Origin: Guyanagaster necrorhizus
Taxonomy: Eukaryota > Basidiomycota > Agaricomycetes > Agaricales > Physalacriaceae
Direction: 5' to 3'
Assembly: GCF_019112545.1 (NCBI RefSeq)
Contig: NW_025064885.1
Coordinates: forward strand, 1,514,139 to 1,578,138
DNA length: 64,000 nucleotides
Shown: one piece after another, positions 1-11,168 of the stretch
Position numbering within the stretch: the stretch's first letter is position 1
Layout: every line of letters starts with the position of its first letter
Made by a program: the position numbers and the translations under genes
The notes under the pieces: generated by a model
Databases searched by the model: none
What the model was told of the DNA's origin: nothing
The model's input: only the letters and a program-made list of their open reading frames with translations

Positions 1-1319
1 CAGAATCTTCAATTTCCCCTGCTTCGCTCGCATCGTCTTCAGTTGGCCAGCTTCTTCGTTCAGTATCAGAAGCTCAATCGTGGACTCTTCCTTCACGGTC
101 GTCGTCACTGGGATATGTGATCTTCCAGCACCGCAATGCGCTGCTCGCACTTATGCAGTGTGATGTCGTTCGAATGTCACATCCAACCACGCCGCGGAGG
201 GAGGCTGTGAGATATCTTGCTAGTCAAGGCTGGTCGTGGCCACCTATCTTTGACGCAGACTATCCCCCTCGTACTTCTGGTGGCGTGAGGTACAAGCCAG
301 TTATCCGAGAGTGCGTATCAGTGGCTGTTCTCGTTTCCGGCGTCTTATTGATTGTCCTTTCTAGAGGGAAGAATTACTTGAGCTTGGAGGATTCATCGCA
401 AGTCCCTACTGCGACACAGCAGCATGCGCTTAAAGTTCTGTCTTATACGCTCTCCATCCTGAAATCAGATGCCATCCCCGTGCCAACACGCACCGTTTCT
501 CAGACAACGCAGCATGATACCATTCCTCCCCAAGTTACTGCGCTTCTACAGCAACTTAGGCTTCTGAATGGTACTATTCAGAACCCTCAGAATGTCGTCT
601 TAAATGATGTACCCGTGGGTAACCAGATGCCAGCACCTCCAGAACTTCCCCAACTTCAAATACGCCCTTTCTTACTGCCCCTCACATTCCTTTTACTGCG
701 AACACTGTTATTGCTTTACTTTTTTGCACCTGCGCGGAAGCCGTTCATTGGCATTTTGATAATGGGATGGGCCCTCTATGAAATATGGACTCGACATGGT
801 TTTAACAGATGGATTGCCCCTGTGGCTGAAGATCAACGGCCCGCAGCTGGAGATGCAGCACCTGCTGATAACCAGGTTAATCGTCCACCTGCAGCGGTTG
901 TCGCTCCAGGTGCTGCTGCTGCTGAGGTCGGAAGAGTAGACGGAGCACAAGTACCCTCTATGGGAGTATTGGATACCCTCGCCAATCTAAACATACCAAA
1001 TGAGGAACGTATGCTTGAGGGAACAGTAACAGAGCCTCCTACGTTTGGTCAGAAATGCATGACGTTCATGATGCTGCTGGTGACGACAGTTCACCCCGCA
1101 GTTTGGGATAGACGAAGAGCTGTTCTACGCCGGCGAGAAGGGCGAATACGGACGGAAGCCAATGCGATGGAGGTACGGGGTGACGGTGAAGATACGGAAG
1201 AAAATCGACGTAGAGAGCAGCGACGCGAAGAACTCGCTGCTCAACATGCGCGTCGACCTGGATGGGTGCGGCAATATGTACGACGCGTCGTTGCGAACGA
1301 CTGGGTGGATGATGATTAA
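1..1319 (+). CDS. Membrane protein, 5' end outside window (possibly HERP/Usa1-like)
   Basis: The frame is open from the first bases of the window with no stop upstream, so the true start lies outside and only the C-terminal ~440 residues are seen. A strong hydrophobic stretch near bases 680-800 (LLLRTLLLLYFFAP followed by FIGILIMGWALYEIW) looks like a membrane hairpin. After it come an Ala/Pro-rich linker and a basic, Arg-rich C-terminus ending in acidic WVDDD. A membrane hairpin of this kind in an otherwise polar protein recalls HERP/Usa1-type ERAD adaptors, but the diagnostic ubiquitin-like N-terminus is not in the window, so this is only a suggestion. Bases 290-364 begin GT, end AG, are 75 long and contain no stop. 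Removing them as an intron would delete an apparent first hydrophobic segment without changing frame. The gene is convergent with MET10. Confidence 0.55.
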   Translation, partial: ESSISPASLASSSVGQLLRSVSEAQSWTLPSRSSSLGYVIFQHRNALLALMQCDVVRMSHPTTPRREAVRYLASQGWSWPPIFDADYPPRTSGGVRYKPVIRECVSVAVLVSGVLLIVLSRGKNYLSLEDSSQVPTATQQHALKVLSYTLSILKSDAIPVPTRTVSQTTQHDTIPPQVTALLQQLRLLNGTIQNPQNVVLNDVPVGNQMPAPPELPQLQIRPFLLPLTFLLLRTLLLLYFFAPARKPFIGILIMGWALYEIWTRHGFNRWIAPVAEDQRPAAGDAAPADNQVNRPPAAVVAPGAAAAEVGRVDGAQVPSMGVLDTLANLNIPNEERMLEGTVTEPPTFGQKCMTFMMLLVTTVHPAVWDRRRAVLRRREGRIRTEANAMEVRGDGEDTEENRRREQRREELAAQHARRPGWVRQYVRRVVANDWVDDD

Positions 1320-1609
1320 TGATATCGATGGTATCTAGAAATTTGTACGATAAACTGAGTGGATGGGTCATTGCATGTTGAAACGGTAGACAAAGCCCTG
1401 CCAAGCTACACCCAGACTCTGCATACTTATGAGCTTGCATTTCTGTCATTATGTCTACATGAATAGCAGAAGGTATAATTTGTACACTACTATATAAGCA
1501 AGGACACAGATCACTATTTTATAATCTCGACAATAGTTGTATCAGTTGTATGGCTCTCAGTACACCTAGAAAACGGCTCAGTCAAAAGAAGACCGACATG
1601 GAAGTAATG

Positions 1610-4600
1610 TCATACCTCGAGTACATATCGCTCCTCTTCCTTGAGACTTTCAAGATATTCCCCGGCAGACGCAGCATCTTGACCCTTGTATTTCACGAGT
1701 GCGTTAACAAGGGCTTCATACACGTCAGGCACGGGCCATGTAGGCCCACAAAGATAAAAAACACCCTTCTGGTCTTGAATCATGGTAGCCAACGCTTCCG
1801 AATCTTCGAGCATCTTGTGCTGGATGTAGACCTTCTTGGGACCATCCCTAGAGAACGCCAGGCCGGCGCGAGTGATGACACCATCGAGTATGAAGGATTC
1901 AATCTCTTCTCCGTACAAATACTCTGCTGACTGATACCGAGATCCGAAGTAGTAGTAGACAGGTCCGACTTTTTGGCCTTGCTGAAGGAGCCAAGCGCGG
2001 TGCTGTAGGAAGGCTCGGAAGGGGGCGGCTCCCGTGCCTAGACCGGCGAGAATGAGTGGTTGCATATTGTCCGGCGGTAGCTACGGAAAGAGTCAGTTAG
2101 AAACAAGGCAGTCAAGTTTATGTACGACGCACCTTCATGACACTGGGCTTGATGGACACGGTGACTTTTTGGCCAATCTTGAGACCAGCTAGATACCGTG
2201 TACACTGACCGTAGCGAAGAGAGCCTGGATTCAAGGGCCATCAGCGGACAGTACTTTTACGGCGAAACAGTTGACACTCACCATTCGGTGCCAGCCAATC
2301 CACAGCTACGACGAGTAGATCAACGCGGTCCCCCGCGACACTCTGAGCGCTGGCAATACTATAATGCCTTGGCTTAATATCGCCCACAAGTTCACACAAG
2401 CGCTCGATGCCAGGCTTGGCACTGGGGTACGTTCTCAGCACATCTGAAAAGGTAACGGTATCCTTCTCCGACAATTTCTTGAAAGTCGAGGAGCCTTCTG
2501 CTGACCCGATGAAGAGAAGAGCATGTCTGTCGACGGATGAGGTGGTGAAAGGCGCGAGATCAGTGTAGAACGACTTTGGTGGACGGCCGAAAAGATCGAT
2601 CTGCTGTTGCAGCGCTTGAAAGACGGTGCGTGTGTGCATGTTATCTTCACCAGCTACCACGGGAATAGTGACAAGACGATTAGGGTCGACATCATACCAC
2701 TCGCAGAAATCAAGGACCTCCTGTGCATCGTTCCAACCATGCACACCTAGTGCTTCACCAATCTGATACTTAAGCCCGGTACCTGAAGTATCGAATTCGA
2801 GATGGAAGACATTGCGATCGTACTCCAGAGGTGTAAGTCGGCGATTGACTACGCACGTAACAAGGAAAGTATCATCGGGAATTTCTGGGCGGAGAGAGGC
2901 TTCGGGGGCCAGTCCGGAAGGGGTGAACGCGTCATGGAACAAGAGGTGCTTCGCCGCATCATGCCAGGTACCCACATACGCATGAGTGACCACTGAATCA
3001 CCGTCATCACTTTCAACGAGGACTGCATTAAACTCAATCTCCTTCTGCGGTGCGCCTGAAGTGGCATCCTCGTTGGAGACTGCGGGAGTCTCAACATCGA
3101 CCAAGCCCGACCAAGCAGCAGAGTTCACCGCTTCGAGTGAAGCACCCTGTACAACACTCTCAAAGGCACTTTTTGCGACAGTAGCTACAAGTTCTTCCCG
3201 TGCAGCACCTCCTAGATACAGCCTAAGGAAAGCGAGGGTGACAAGGACGTTTTCAATGGTGTCGGTGTTAGAGGCGTCAACAAGTTGAGAGGCGATACCC
3301 GCAGCATCCAGGGTGTAAAGATGCACGCCTTTCTGAGCCACGGACGCGATTGACTCCGAAGGCAAATTAGCCAACAGTTCTGCAGGCGACGAGGACGTGA
3401 TGACAAGGATCACAGAGCCGGGTTTAGCATATTTGACAAGGGAATGGGATTTGAGGAGGCTTGGTTCCAATATACCAAGGAAATCAACTTCGTCCTTCTC
3501 GAGAGGAAGGGCGATGGGAATGGGGAGGAAAGGCGTCACACTCTTCTTGGGCGAAAGAACCATACGGTTAATCGTAATGCCCCCAGACTTGGAGAATGCA
3601 TCGTGGTCCGTAAGGAGACGCGCTGATACGCCTTTGTTGGACAGGAAAACTTCCTCCAGGACATGCGAAAAGGATGTCAATGCAGAATTGGGAGTGCTGA
3701 AGAGGAACAACTTCTTGGCGGAGAAGGGCAATAAAGCTGACACATTTTTGACAGACGCAGGAACTAGTTTCGAGAGGAAGCGGGTGAACGCGTCTTCTTT
3801 CAAAACATACGACTGAGTCAGGGCGGGAGTAACGGGATGTCCGTGAACGGCGGACACAGCCTCATAGTGGAGCAGTGCGCCGAAGACATCAGCGTACAAA
3901 AAGCCCTGCGTCAAAGTGGTCGGCACGTCATCCAAAACATGAATGATACGTGCTGTCTTTGGCAAGACGTCCCGGAGACTGTCCTCATCCCAGGGTCTCA
4001 ATACATTCACAGAAATAACCCCAAAGCCTGTAGATCGGCTGGCAATGGCTTTGGCAGCTAATGCTAACGGGCCATTTAGAAGAATAACGACGGTCTCTGC
4101 CTCCGAGTCGCCAGTATAGTCGAAAAAGCAATATCCGGCTTGAGCCAGGATACGTGCCACTGAACTATTCTCTTTAACAAGGAAGGGGGACAGGGGAGAG
4201 ACAGAGTGGCCTATCTCGCGGGCAGCTCCATAGTGGTCGAAGATGTGTACAACATGATGGCAGGTGAGCTGATAGGATATATGCGCAAAGTCAGCAGCTT
4301 CCTGAGGGGTCGCGGAGAGAAGAATGACGAGGCTGCTTGGAAGAATGGGTAAGGAAGTAGCAAGGGGGGCGAGAGACGGTGAAATCGACAGGGCATCGTC
4401 GGCGAAAAGAAGGTTGGGGACTTGCAGGACTAATCTGCTAGTTGGGCCTGCCTCCGGGAGGTAGGATAGGGAAGAAGCCATCAATGAAAGGCCTTTAGTC
4501 GATGTATATGCAGTGATAACACCATCCTGGCTGGTACCCTCCGACAAACGGCCGACAAGCGTCAATCCAGCACCAGTCCTCGTCTGCAAGTCCACGACGG

Positions 4601-4847
4601 GAGCTGACACCTTGCCAGACCTCACCCAGGACTTGGTTAGCGTGCCAAAGCCGGTCTGCTCTGCTAAATCATACACAAAAATCGTTGAGCTGATCTGCGG
4701 CCTCGAGGCAATATATTCTATTAGGTGGGATGCCGGTATTCGGGGATTGAAGAAAAGGGGTTCGAGCCCATTTGCTTTTAGCTTGGGTGAGGCTGCCGTG
4801 GACAATGTCTTCGTCGATGAGAGTGGGGTCGAGGAGCCAGACATCAT
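1610..4847 (-). CDS. MET10: Sulfite reductase [NADPH] flavoprotein (alpha) subunit
   Basis: Assimilatory sulfite reduction: this subunit takes electrons from NADPH through FAD and passes them to the sirohaem beta subunit, for cysteine and methionine synthesis in the cytosol. Three exons join cleanly: 4847-2282, 2224-2133 and 2080-1610, giving about 1042 residues, close to the family length. The N-terminal two thirds resembles pyruvate:ferredoxin oxidoreductase domains, as in yeast Met10, and there is no flavodoxin (FMN) domain. The C-terminal third is the CysJ/ferredoxin reductase fold. The FAD motif RHYSIAS lies near the end of exon 1 and the NADPH motif GLGTGAAPFRAF at the start of exon 3. 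A downstream FYLCGP motif is also present. Both introns start GTGAGT or GTGCGT and end CAG or TAG. The start is the first ATG of the long open exon; a second ATG follows directly. Confidence 0.95.
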
Positions 4848-5337
4848 GTCGCTGGATAGAATCTATTCATTCCGTTCTGAAAAAAGCGTATAGTCATTGC
4901 TCGTAAATGAGCAATCTCTGCGCAAAATCACGTCTTTCATTTCAAATCAGTCCCGGCCCTAGCCGGCCCGACCTCACTTGGGCGTTCCAACGCATTTACA
5001 ATTCTACACAAAGTCGCGCACAGAAATCCATCGAGCTCGCTATTACTTGTTGGCGGCCTGCGCAAGTTTGGCATATCAGAATTCGGTTGATATTTAGAAC
5101 ACATACATCATCATCACAAATGATGGATCCAGCCTGTTGACTTCTCTTCTCAAATGATAACTTAGCCACTTACATATGGCAGACTCGTTTCTCCAACAAC
5201 TGGTTCAACCTAGCTCAAGTCTATGAATTCTTCTCAAGAAGTCCAATCTGCCTGATGGAATGGTCAAACTTGGTTTGTTCTTTTCAGCATGTCATTCTAC
5301 GACAATCAATAGGTATATACAATCTATCCTATAGTAA
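4848..5337. other. Intergenic: MET10 5' side and FUR1 3' side
   Basis: About 490 bases. The MET10 end should hold its promoter and the other end the FUR1 3' untranslated region. Small open frames exist but have no recognisable protein character, and I see no repeat or RNA gene. Confidence 0.6.
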
Positions 5338-6392
5338 TCATGCACGGATGGTGTTGAAGAGGCGGTCACCCTGAATTATCTTATGAGCGAAAGAACGATC
5401 AACACCACGGCGAACTTACGGTGTCTCCGAGACCCGGGCTTATGATACCTTGGGGTGTCAACTCATCGTCAACGCCAGCCACCCAGATCTAACCAAGAGC
5501 TTGATAAACGTTCCCAACATTTAGCACAAGTGCGGTTACCTCTAATTCAGGAAACTCGGCCTGGACATGTTCCAATCCCGGTTTTGAAGCCAGGACGCAG
5601 AGAAGCTTGACGTTCTGGACTATTGATAGAATGAGAATAATGAATCGACATTCATGGCAACGGCTTACTAGGAATACCCCAATCCACGATCATAGATAAG
5701 GCAGCACAAGCCGTTCCACCAGTCGCGATCAGAGGATCGAGCAAGAAAACTTTGTCAACTGAAGGAGACGGAGGGAGCTTGGAATAGTCTGGGAATGCGA
5801 TCAGCCGCAGGGAAGGCCATTATAGCATGGCACTTTACATTCTACAGGCTGGAGAGTAACCTTCTCTCTATAAAGACCGAGATGGTAGACGGGCGCTGAT
5901 CTGGAATATGCGGCGTGCCATGACAGTTGCATTTTGAGAGACAAAGAACGTACGGGAAGAGAGTCAACTGCCGTTCGATGTCAGTACAACGTACAAGCAC
6001 AGGATTGTGGCAACACGTACCAGGGCGTCTGACATTCCCAAACCAGCACGCAGAATCGGCGTCAAACCCACACGAGGTTTGATAACAGTGCCCTTGAACG
6101 GTCCAATGGGTGTTTGCTACGGAGTTCGGTGTCAGATCCCTTCCTTTCTGACGACAATTGAATGAACCAACTCCATCAAAGGACTCTTCTTCAAGAGATC
6201 GTGAGGCTTCAAGCCCTAGTATTAGACTAATGTGGTTAATGCCCTGAAGAATCTGAGTGAGAATGACAGAGAGGCTGATGCGATGGTCGAGCGTACCTCA
6301 CGGAACTCCTTCGAGGACGTCGACGACTGCCTGAGCTTTGAGAGCTCTGCGTTGACGACGGGATGCGATAGCTGATTTACTTTGGAGGACAT
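5338..6392 (-). CDS. FUR1: Uracil phosphoribosyltransferase
   Basis: Pyrimidine salvage: uracil plus PRPP gives UMP and pyrophosphate. The gene is split into about eight short exons, none long enough to stand out as an open frame. Reading through the introns gives a complete protein: MSSKVNQLSHPVV start, GLEASRSLEE, KPRVGLTPILRAGLGMSDAL, REKVTLQPVE, the PRPP-binding loop LLDPLIATGGTA, then LLCVLASKPG, PGLGDTGDRLFNTIRA and a stop. These blocks occur in the family order and the length is near the usual ~215 residues. The last intron separates GLGDT from GDRLF (GTAAGT donor, TTCAG acceptor). The gene is divergent from RRP8 with 217 bases between start codons. It is also the usual target of 5-fluorouracil and flucytosine resistance in fungi, which is family knowledge. 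Confidence 0.93.
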
Positions 6393-6609
6393 GATACGAA
6401 GTCAAGGTGTGTCGTTGCTTATCGGCCGGGACGGTAAGGGTTAATAGAGGCACTTTAGTTGACCCTTGTTGTAGTCCAATTGACCGACGGTCGATCTTAT
6501 CTCTTTATCGCCTATTTGTTTGGTCACCGGCATTTTCTGAACGTGCCCTGTGCTTCTTCCACTCTTCCACCTCAACCACCACCACCGCTCATTGTCCTCA
6601 ACCGCCATC
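6393..6609. promoter_or_regulatory. Shared divergent promoter region, FUR1 / RRP8
   Basis: The 217 bases between two start codons on opposite strands must hold both core promoters and both 5' leaders. The RRP8 side is C/T-rich (CCTCAACCACCACC-type tract) just before the ATG. I see no clear TATA box. Confidence 0.5.
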
Positions 6610-7994
6610 ATGCCACTATTCGATGTTCCAGGTTGGTCTGTCAAGTCTGACCCAGTACCAGAGGCCACCTCATCCTCTCGGAAGCGGAGAAGAGCATCCG
6701 AAGATTCCGATAAATTGCTCGCCGCCGAGGCCAACTTGGGGAAACTGATGAACAGGTTCAAGGGAAATTCATCGAGCCAGCGGGTCAAGGAGCCGAAGTC
6801 TGCTGACAAATCTCGCAAACCAAAGTCTAAAATTGACACGCATGAGGACAAAAAGAAGGCTATCTCTCTTCCGCGGCCGTTGAAAGCCGTGGACTCACGA
6901 CAGTCGTTGCATCGGCCGACTAAGAAAATAAAGACGAAATGTGCAGTGGAAGAATCGTCGCCTAGTGTTAATGTCGTACAAAGTAAGGATGGTCTTACCG
7001 ACCTACAGAAAGAAATGAAGGAAAGTTTGAATGGGGCGCGCTTCAGGTCAGAACCCGCCACCGTCTCGCGTATGCATATTCATGCCACAAATACAGGATG
7101 ATAAATGAAACGCTGTACAAGTCAAACAGCTCTGAAGCATTCTCGATGATGCAAGGGGACAAGAATGGTACGTTCAAACTTCAAATTTGATGTCGTTGTT
7201 GGTCCCGATGTTCAACCAAACCTCTGATACGCAGTATTTGAAGAAGTGTGTCGTCACCTCACAAGACCCTGTTGCTGTATTGATAAAATTTCTAGTATCA
7301 TACCGGTTTCCGTCACCAAGTCCAATCCTGGCCGACTAATCCCGTGGAGACTTATATCGCTGCACTGTCAGACTATCCTCCGAAGACTGTCATTGCAGAC
7401 TTTGGATGCGGAGATGCCGCTGTCGCTCATGCTCTTTTGCCGAAAGGATTCACCGTTTTATCTTTTGATCTCGTCTCGACAAATGCCTTCGTTGTGGAGG
7501 CTGATATCTGCAACAAGCTTCCTCTGCCTGGTTCCGAACCACTTCATGATAAGGGAGATGGCCAAGGCCACACCGTTGACGTCGTAATATGCGCATTGAG
7601 TTTAATGGGAGTTAACTGGCCTAATTGCATAAGAGAGGCGTGGAGAGTTTTGAGACCTGGGTAAGAATATGCCTCAAATCCGGTATCATGTTATGCTGAC
7701 GTCCAACGCTAGTGGTGAACTCAAGGTAGCCGAAGTTGCAAGTCGCTTCGCGGATGATAAACAATTTATTTCTCTTATTACCTCGATAGGATTTCGACTT
7801 GACTCTAAGGTAATTATCCGTCATCTTACAAACCTGTCATCCTTTAACACATTCTACCTTAGGATGTTAGCAATACCCACTTCACCACATTCGAATTCAG
7901 GAAGGTTCCCAGGAAGCCTAAAACTGACAGGGAGTGGACGACTATTCTCTCAAAGGGTGATGTTCTTAAGCCATGTGAATACAAGCGAAGATGA
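6610..7994 (+). CDS. RRP8: 25S rRNA adenine-N1 methyltransferase (ribosomal RNA-processing protein 8)
   Basis: A nucleolar SAM-dependent enzyme of the family that places m1A in the large-subunit rRNA during ribosome assembly. Exon 1 encodes a basic, low-complexity N-terminus with Lys/Arg clusters (RKRRR, RPTKKIKTK) typical of nucleolar targeting. After introns come EEYHTGFRHQVQSWP and the SAM motif I VIADFGCGDA. Then come FDLVSTN, VVICALSLMGVNW and REAWRVLRPGGELKVAEV, and the C-terminal FEFRKVPRK. The order and spacing match Rrp8. At least five introns of 45-75 bases are needed, all GT...AG. One very short exon of 12 bases (VFEE) sits between two introns near 7235-7246. The start ATG follows a pyrimidine-rich leader in good context. 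Confidence 0.92.
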
Positions 7995-8134
7995 ACATCA
8001 ATATCATTGAATGAATATACAGTATAGACGGGCATGTCTCGTGTAAGAAGCGCGAATTCTACCTAATATACAGTATGCATCCCTAGGGTCTATGGTGCTA
8101 ATTTCGCGCTCCAATCGTGCAATATTTCATAGGA

Positions 8135-10556
8135 TTACACTTTGCCATCAGGTTCGTGGTGTTCACGAATTTCCCGAATGTCCTCTCGAGAGGACATCGC
8201 ACTGGTAAATCCAAGAATTCTGTCAGCTTCGGGAGTTCCGGCGGCTGGAATGTCTTTCCGTAACGAAACAGCCACCGGGGAGACCTTTTCGTTGTAGGCG
8301 ATCGCGAAAATAACATCCATATCTGTTGAAACAAATGTATGAGCTATTGGTGATGAATAATATACAAGCTGAACGCGCACCTTCGAGTGATCTTCCCGCC
8401 GTTTCTGGAAAGAAGAGATAGACGATAGGGACGATCATGGCGTTAAGAGAAGCAAATACTAGAAAAATGATCAACAAACTAACGTAAGTGCCAAGTCACA
8501 AATAACACACCAATATATGTTCCCCAGTTGATGTTTTCAAAGGAGGGTCCTACAATCATGACAACTAAAGCAACATGAGGCAAATGTTAATACTGATCAA
8601 TGGGCTACACTTACCCAAGAAGTTGAATATCCAATTGCTCGCTGTACTCAGAGCGTTGGCAGGGCCTCTCATACGCAGACCAACAATTTCGGCGGGCTAA
8701 GCAGGGGACAAGATAAGCACACTCCAAATTTGTGGAAACCATACTCACATAAAGCCAAGTCATGCCTAACCAACCAAGGGCAAAGAACGAATTGAATACA
8801 AATAAAAGCACTGCACTGATGATTTGTGCCGGTGAATTGTCCACCTCTCCTAGAACGGCTAACAGAACCATAGTTATACATTGGCCTATGGCGCCGAAAA
8901 GCATAAGTTTCCTTCGTCCAACCCGATCGATCAATACGAGGGGTAGAAGCGCGATGAAGAAGTATTCAGTGCCGTTGCAGGCAGCCAGGATGCGCGACTT
9001 GACATCCGAGAGACCTAGACGCTCGAAAAGTATGGTCTGTTACAAGATAAGGAATTATATTGCGACAACTATAAATGCAGAAAACCCACAGCATAGTACG
9101 TGATCAAGTTAATGCCGGTGAGCTGTTTGGATGGAAGCGATCAGAATCTGGAGATAAGGGCGTATGTATGCAAAGGCTGACCTGTTGGAAGGCTTGAACA
9201 ACAACACCCAGAATGACCCGCCTCAAGTTCTGGCCACGTCCTCCAGTAAATATTTCATTGAGCGCTACTTTGCCGGTGGGTGTATTTCCGTCTTCAAGTT
9301 CAACGGCTTCACTGATGGCCTTGAAAGTTTGCTGCACTTCTGGGTCATTGGCGGGCTTGTCATCAAGGGCAGAAATGACGGCTAGGGCTTCGGCTTTACG
9401 ACCAACTTTGATAAGCCATCGGGGGGATTCAGGCAGCTATGTGTAAACATCTCGGTTGCTGTCGAGGCAACATAAGGTCAGATACTCACGAAATTAACAC
9501 CCACGGCCATCACCGCAGCAAAGAAAACTTGGAATGATATTGGGAAACGCCATTGGACAGATGAATTGCCAGCCCAGAATCTGCGGGTTTGTGTAAAATA
9601 GTGGACATCAGAAGTAAGGGAAATGAACTAACAGCGCAAAATCGATCCACTGATCACACAAACCATATTAACGGGGGGCCGTTCACGAAAACGTAAGACC
9701 CAAAATTACTCACATATCTGGGAAAACGATGAGTACATTCCACTGAAACGGATCGATAAGGTAACATACGATATCATGATGCCAAAGGCAATGAGTGCGC
9801 CTTCAATCATGATCAAGCTTCCTCGTTTAGCAGCAGGAGAACATTCCGCATGATAGGCTGGTACAGTGGATGTCTAGAATGAAAGCTTTTAGTTCAGTTT
9901 TTAGTGTGAGGGTCTCTGAATGCTTACGTTGAGACCGTTACCTACGCCGGTTATAATCCGGGCAACAACCATTTGGGCATAGCTGAAAGACGCTGTCTGC
10001 AGGATAGCACCAATAGTCATGATGATAGCGCCAAGAACCATTGTTCTGCGACGACCGAGCTTGTCGCCGAGCCAAAGGTTGGACAACGCTCCAATTAGAC
10101 ATCCAATCTCCTGCGGCGCATAGTAAGTATGATTGCCTGCGGACCGAATAGTAACTTTAAGATGACTGACATATATTGCCACCACGAAACTTTGTAGTGT
10201 CGCGTGTTTCGGATGAGCAGAGTTAACGATGACCTGTGGGAACACTTTGTCGAACTGTAAATGGATTTGAGTTGATTGAACTAACGATTCAAAGAAAGGT
10301 TCAGCTTACCTGGTTGGCGGTCAGCAGGGCGGACATAACCTGCAACACACACCTATGAGCAATGGAAGAAAAGAAGAACGAGAACGAGACATACACCTTG
10401 ATCATAACCGAAGAGAGTGAATCCTGTGCCGCTGATGAATGCGATGGCGGCAGTCAATTTTCTTCCCCGTAATTTGAAGTCATAAGAAGCGACATCCTTC
10501 TCGAAGTCGGAAGCGTCATGGTGAACATGTCGAGGCTTCTCGTTATCAGAGGCCAT
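8135..10556 (-). CDS. MFS sugar transporter (hexose/quinate-type general substrate transporter)
   Basis: Plasma-membrane proton-coupled uptake of a sugar or sugar-like substrate; the substrate cannot be told from sequence. Splicing a dozen or so short introns gives a full 12-helix protein. The N-terminus runs MASDNEKPRHVHHD, then GTGFTLFGYDQG in the first helix. Family signatures follow: GDKLGRRRTMVLGA, VVARIITGVGNGLN, LPESPRWL, LLPLVLIDRVGRRKLMLFGA and FFPETAGRSLE. The central loop after PESPRWL is the usual cytoplasmic region. The C-terminal cytoplasmic tail ends EHHEPDGKV. No motif is broken, so the gene looks functional. It is divergent from the helicase gene, with about 600 bases between them that include a perfect CRE palindrome. 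Confidence 0.9.
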
Positions 10557-11168
10557 GAGTGACACTGGCAGCGTGATGTAGGAGAGACAAAAATAGACTC
10601 GGTACGTATACAACGAGATAGCTGTACAGATGCGGGGGTGGAGAGAGGAAGCACAGGGATAAGGTGCAATTTGGAGGGTCCTCTTTATACATTCCAGCGC
10701 CCGGAGCGGTTTTCCGGGGATCTCACGAAATCACCACCCTAAGGCGTCGGCAAGGCATTTGGTAGTGGGTGGAGCAGATTACGATGGTACTTTTAAAGTA
10801 GAATGCGGATACTTTTCCCAAAGAACAAGCGACAACAGAGATCCTGTCCTCCAAGTCCAGAGCGCCAACAGACGATAGAGAATAAGCGCGAAACACTCCA
10901 CTGGTGGCCTGTTCGAGTAGCGTGAACGTAGTTCTATAAATAAGCTGGACCTTGGCTCTGCATCGTGTTTGTTCGCGATACTCTCCACAAATCACAAACG
11001 CGGCCAAATCGGGGGGGCCCCATAACCCCGGATGACGTCATCGTTGGGCCAGGTACGACGCCGAATCGCCGACTCGCCAGGTATTACCTAATTTGAAATC
11101 ACCTGCACCAAAGTTGAGCGGTCCGTTTCTGATTCTTCCATTCATCTTCCATTTTAATTTGAACTACT
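10557..11168. promoter_or_regulatory. Divergent intergenic region, MFS transporter / Slh1-like helicase
   Basis: About 610 bases with no convincing gene. The part next to the transporter would be its promoter; a TTTATA tract lies at 10682-10687, about 125 bases upstream of its start codon. The right part has G/C runs (near 11010-11030) and the palindrome TGACGTCA. Short open frames on both strands lack protein-like composition. Confidence 0.5.
11033..11040. promoter_or_regulatory. CRE-type palindrome TGACGTCA
   Basis: A perfect 8-base ATF/CREB site lies in the divergent promoter, about 130 bases upstream of the proposed helicase start. In fungi such sites bind bZIP factors of the Atf1/Sko1 class, which answer to the stress MAP kinase pathway. 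Function is inferred; only the sequence match is seen. Confidence 0.4.

Noticed and set aside
290..364. Apparent N-terminal transmembrane helix (VSVAVLVSGVLLIVL) of the first gene
   Set aside because: The stretch is bounded by GT and CTAG, is 75 bases and stop-free, so it may be an intron. I do not count it as a membrane segment.
1550..1930. A 126-codon open frame on the plus strand
   Set aside because: It is antisense to the last MET10 exon, which has clear ferredoxin-reductase motifs; the plus-strand text has no domain.
4759..4769. GGTTCGAGCCC, another B-box-like string
   Set aside because: It is within the MET10 coding exon near its start, with no matching A box or acceptor stem.
6441..7061. 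A 206-codon minus-strand open frame
   Set aside because: It is the antisense shadow of RRP8 exon 1, low-complexity and without a domain.
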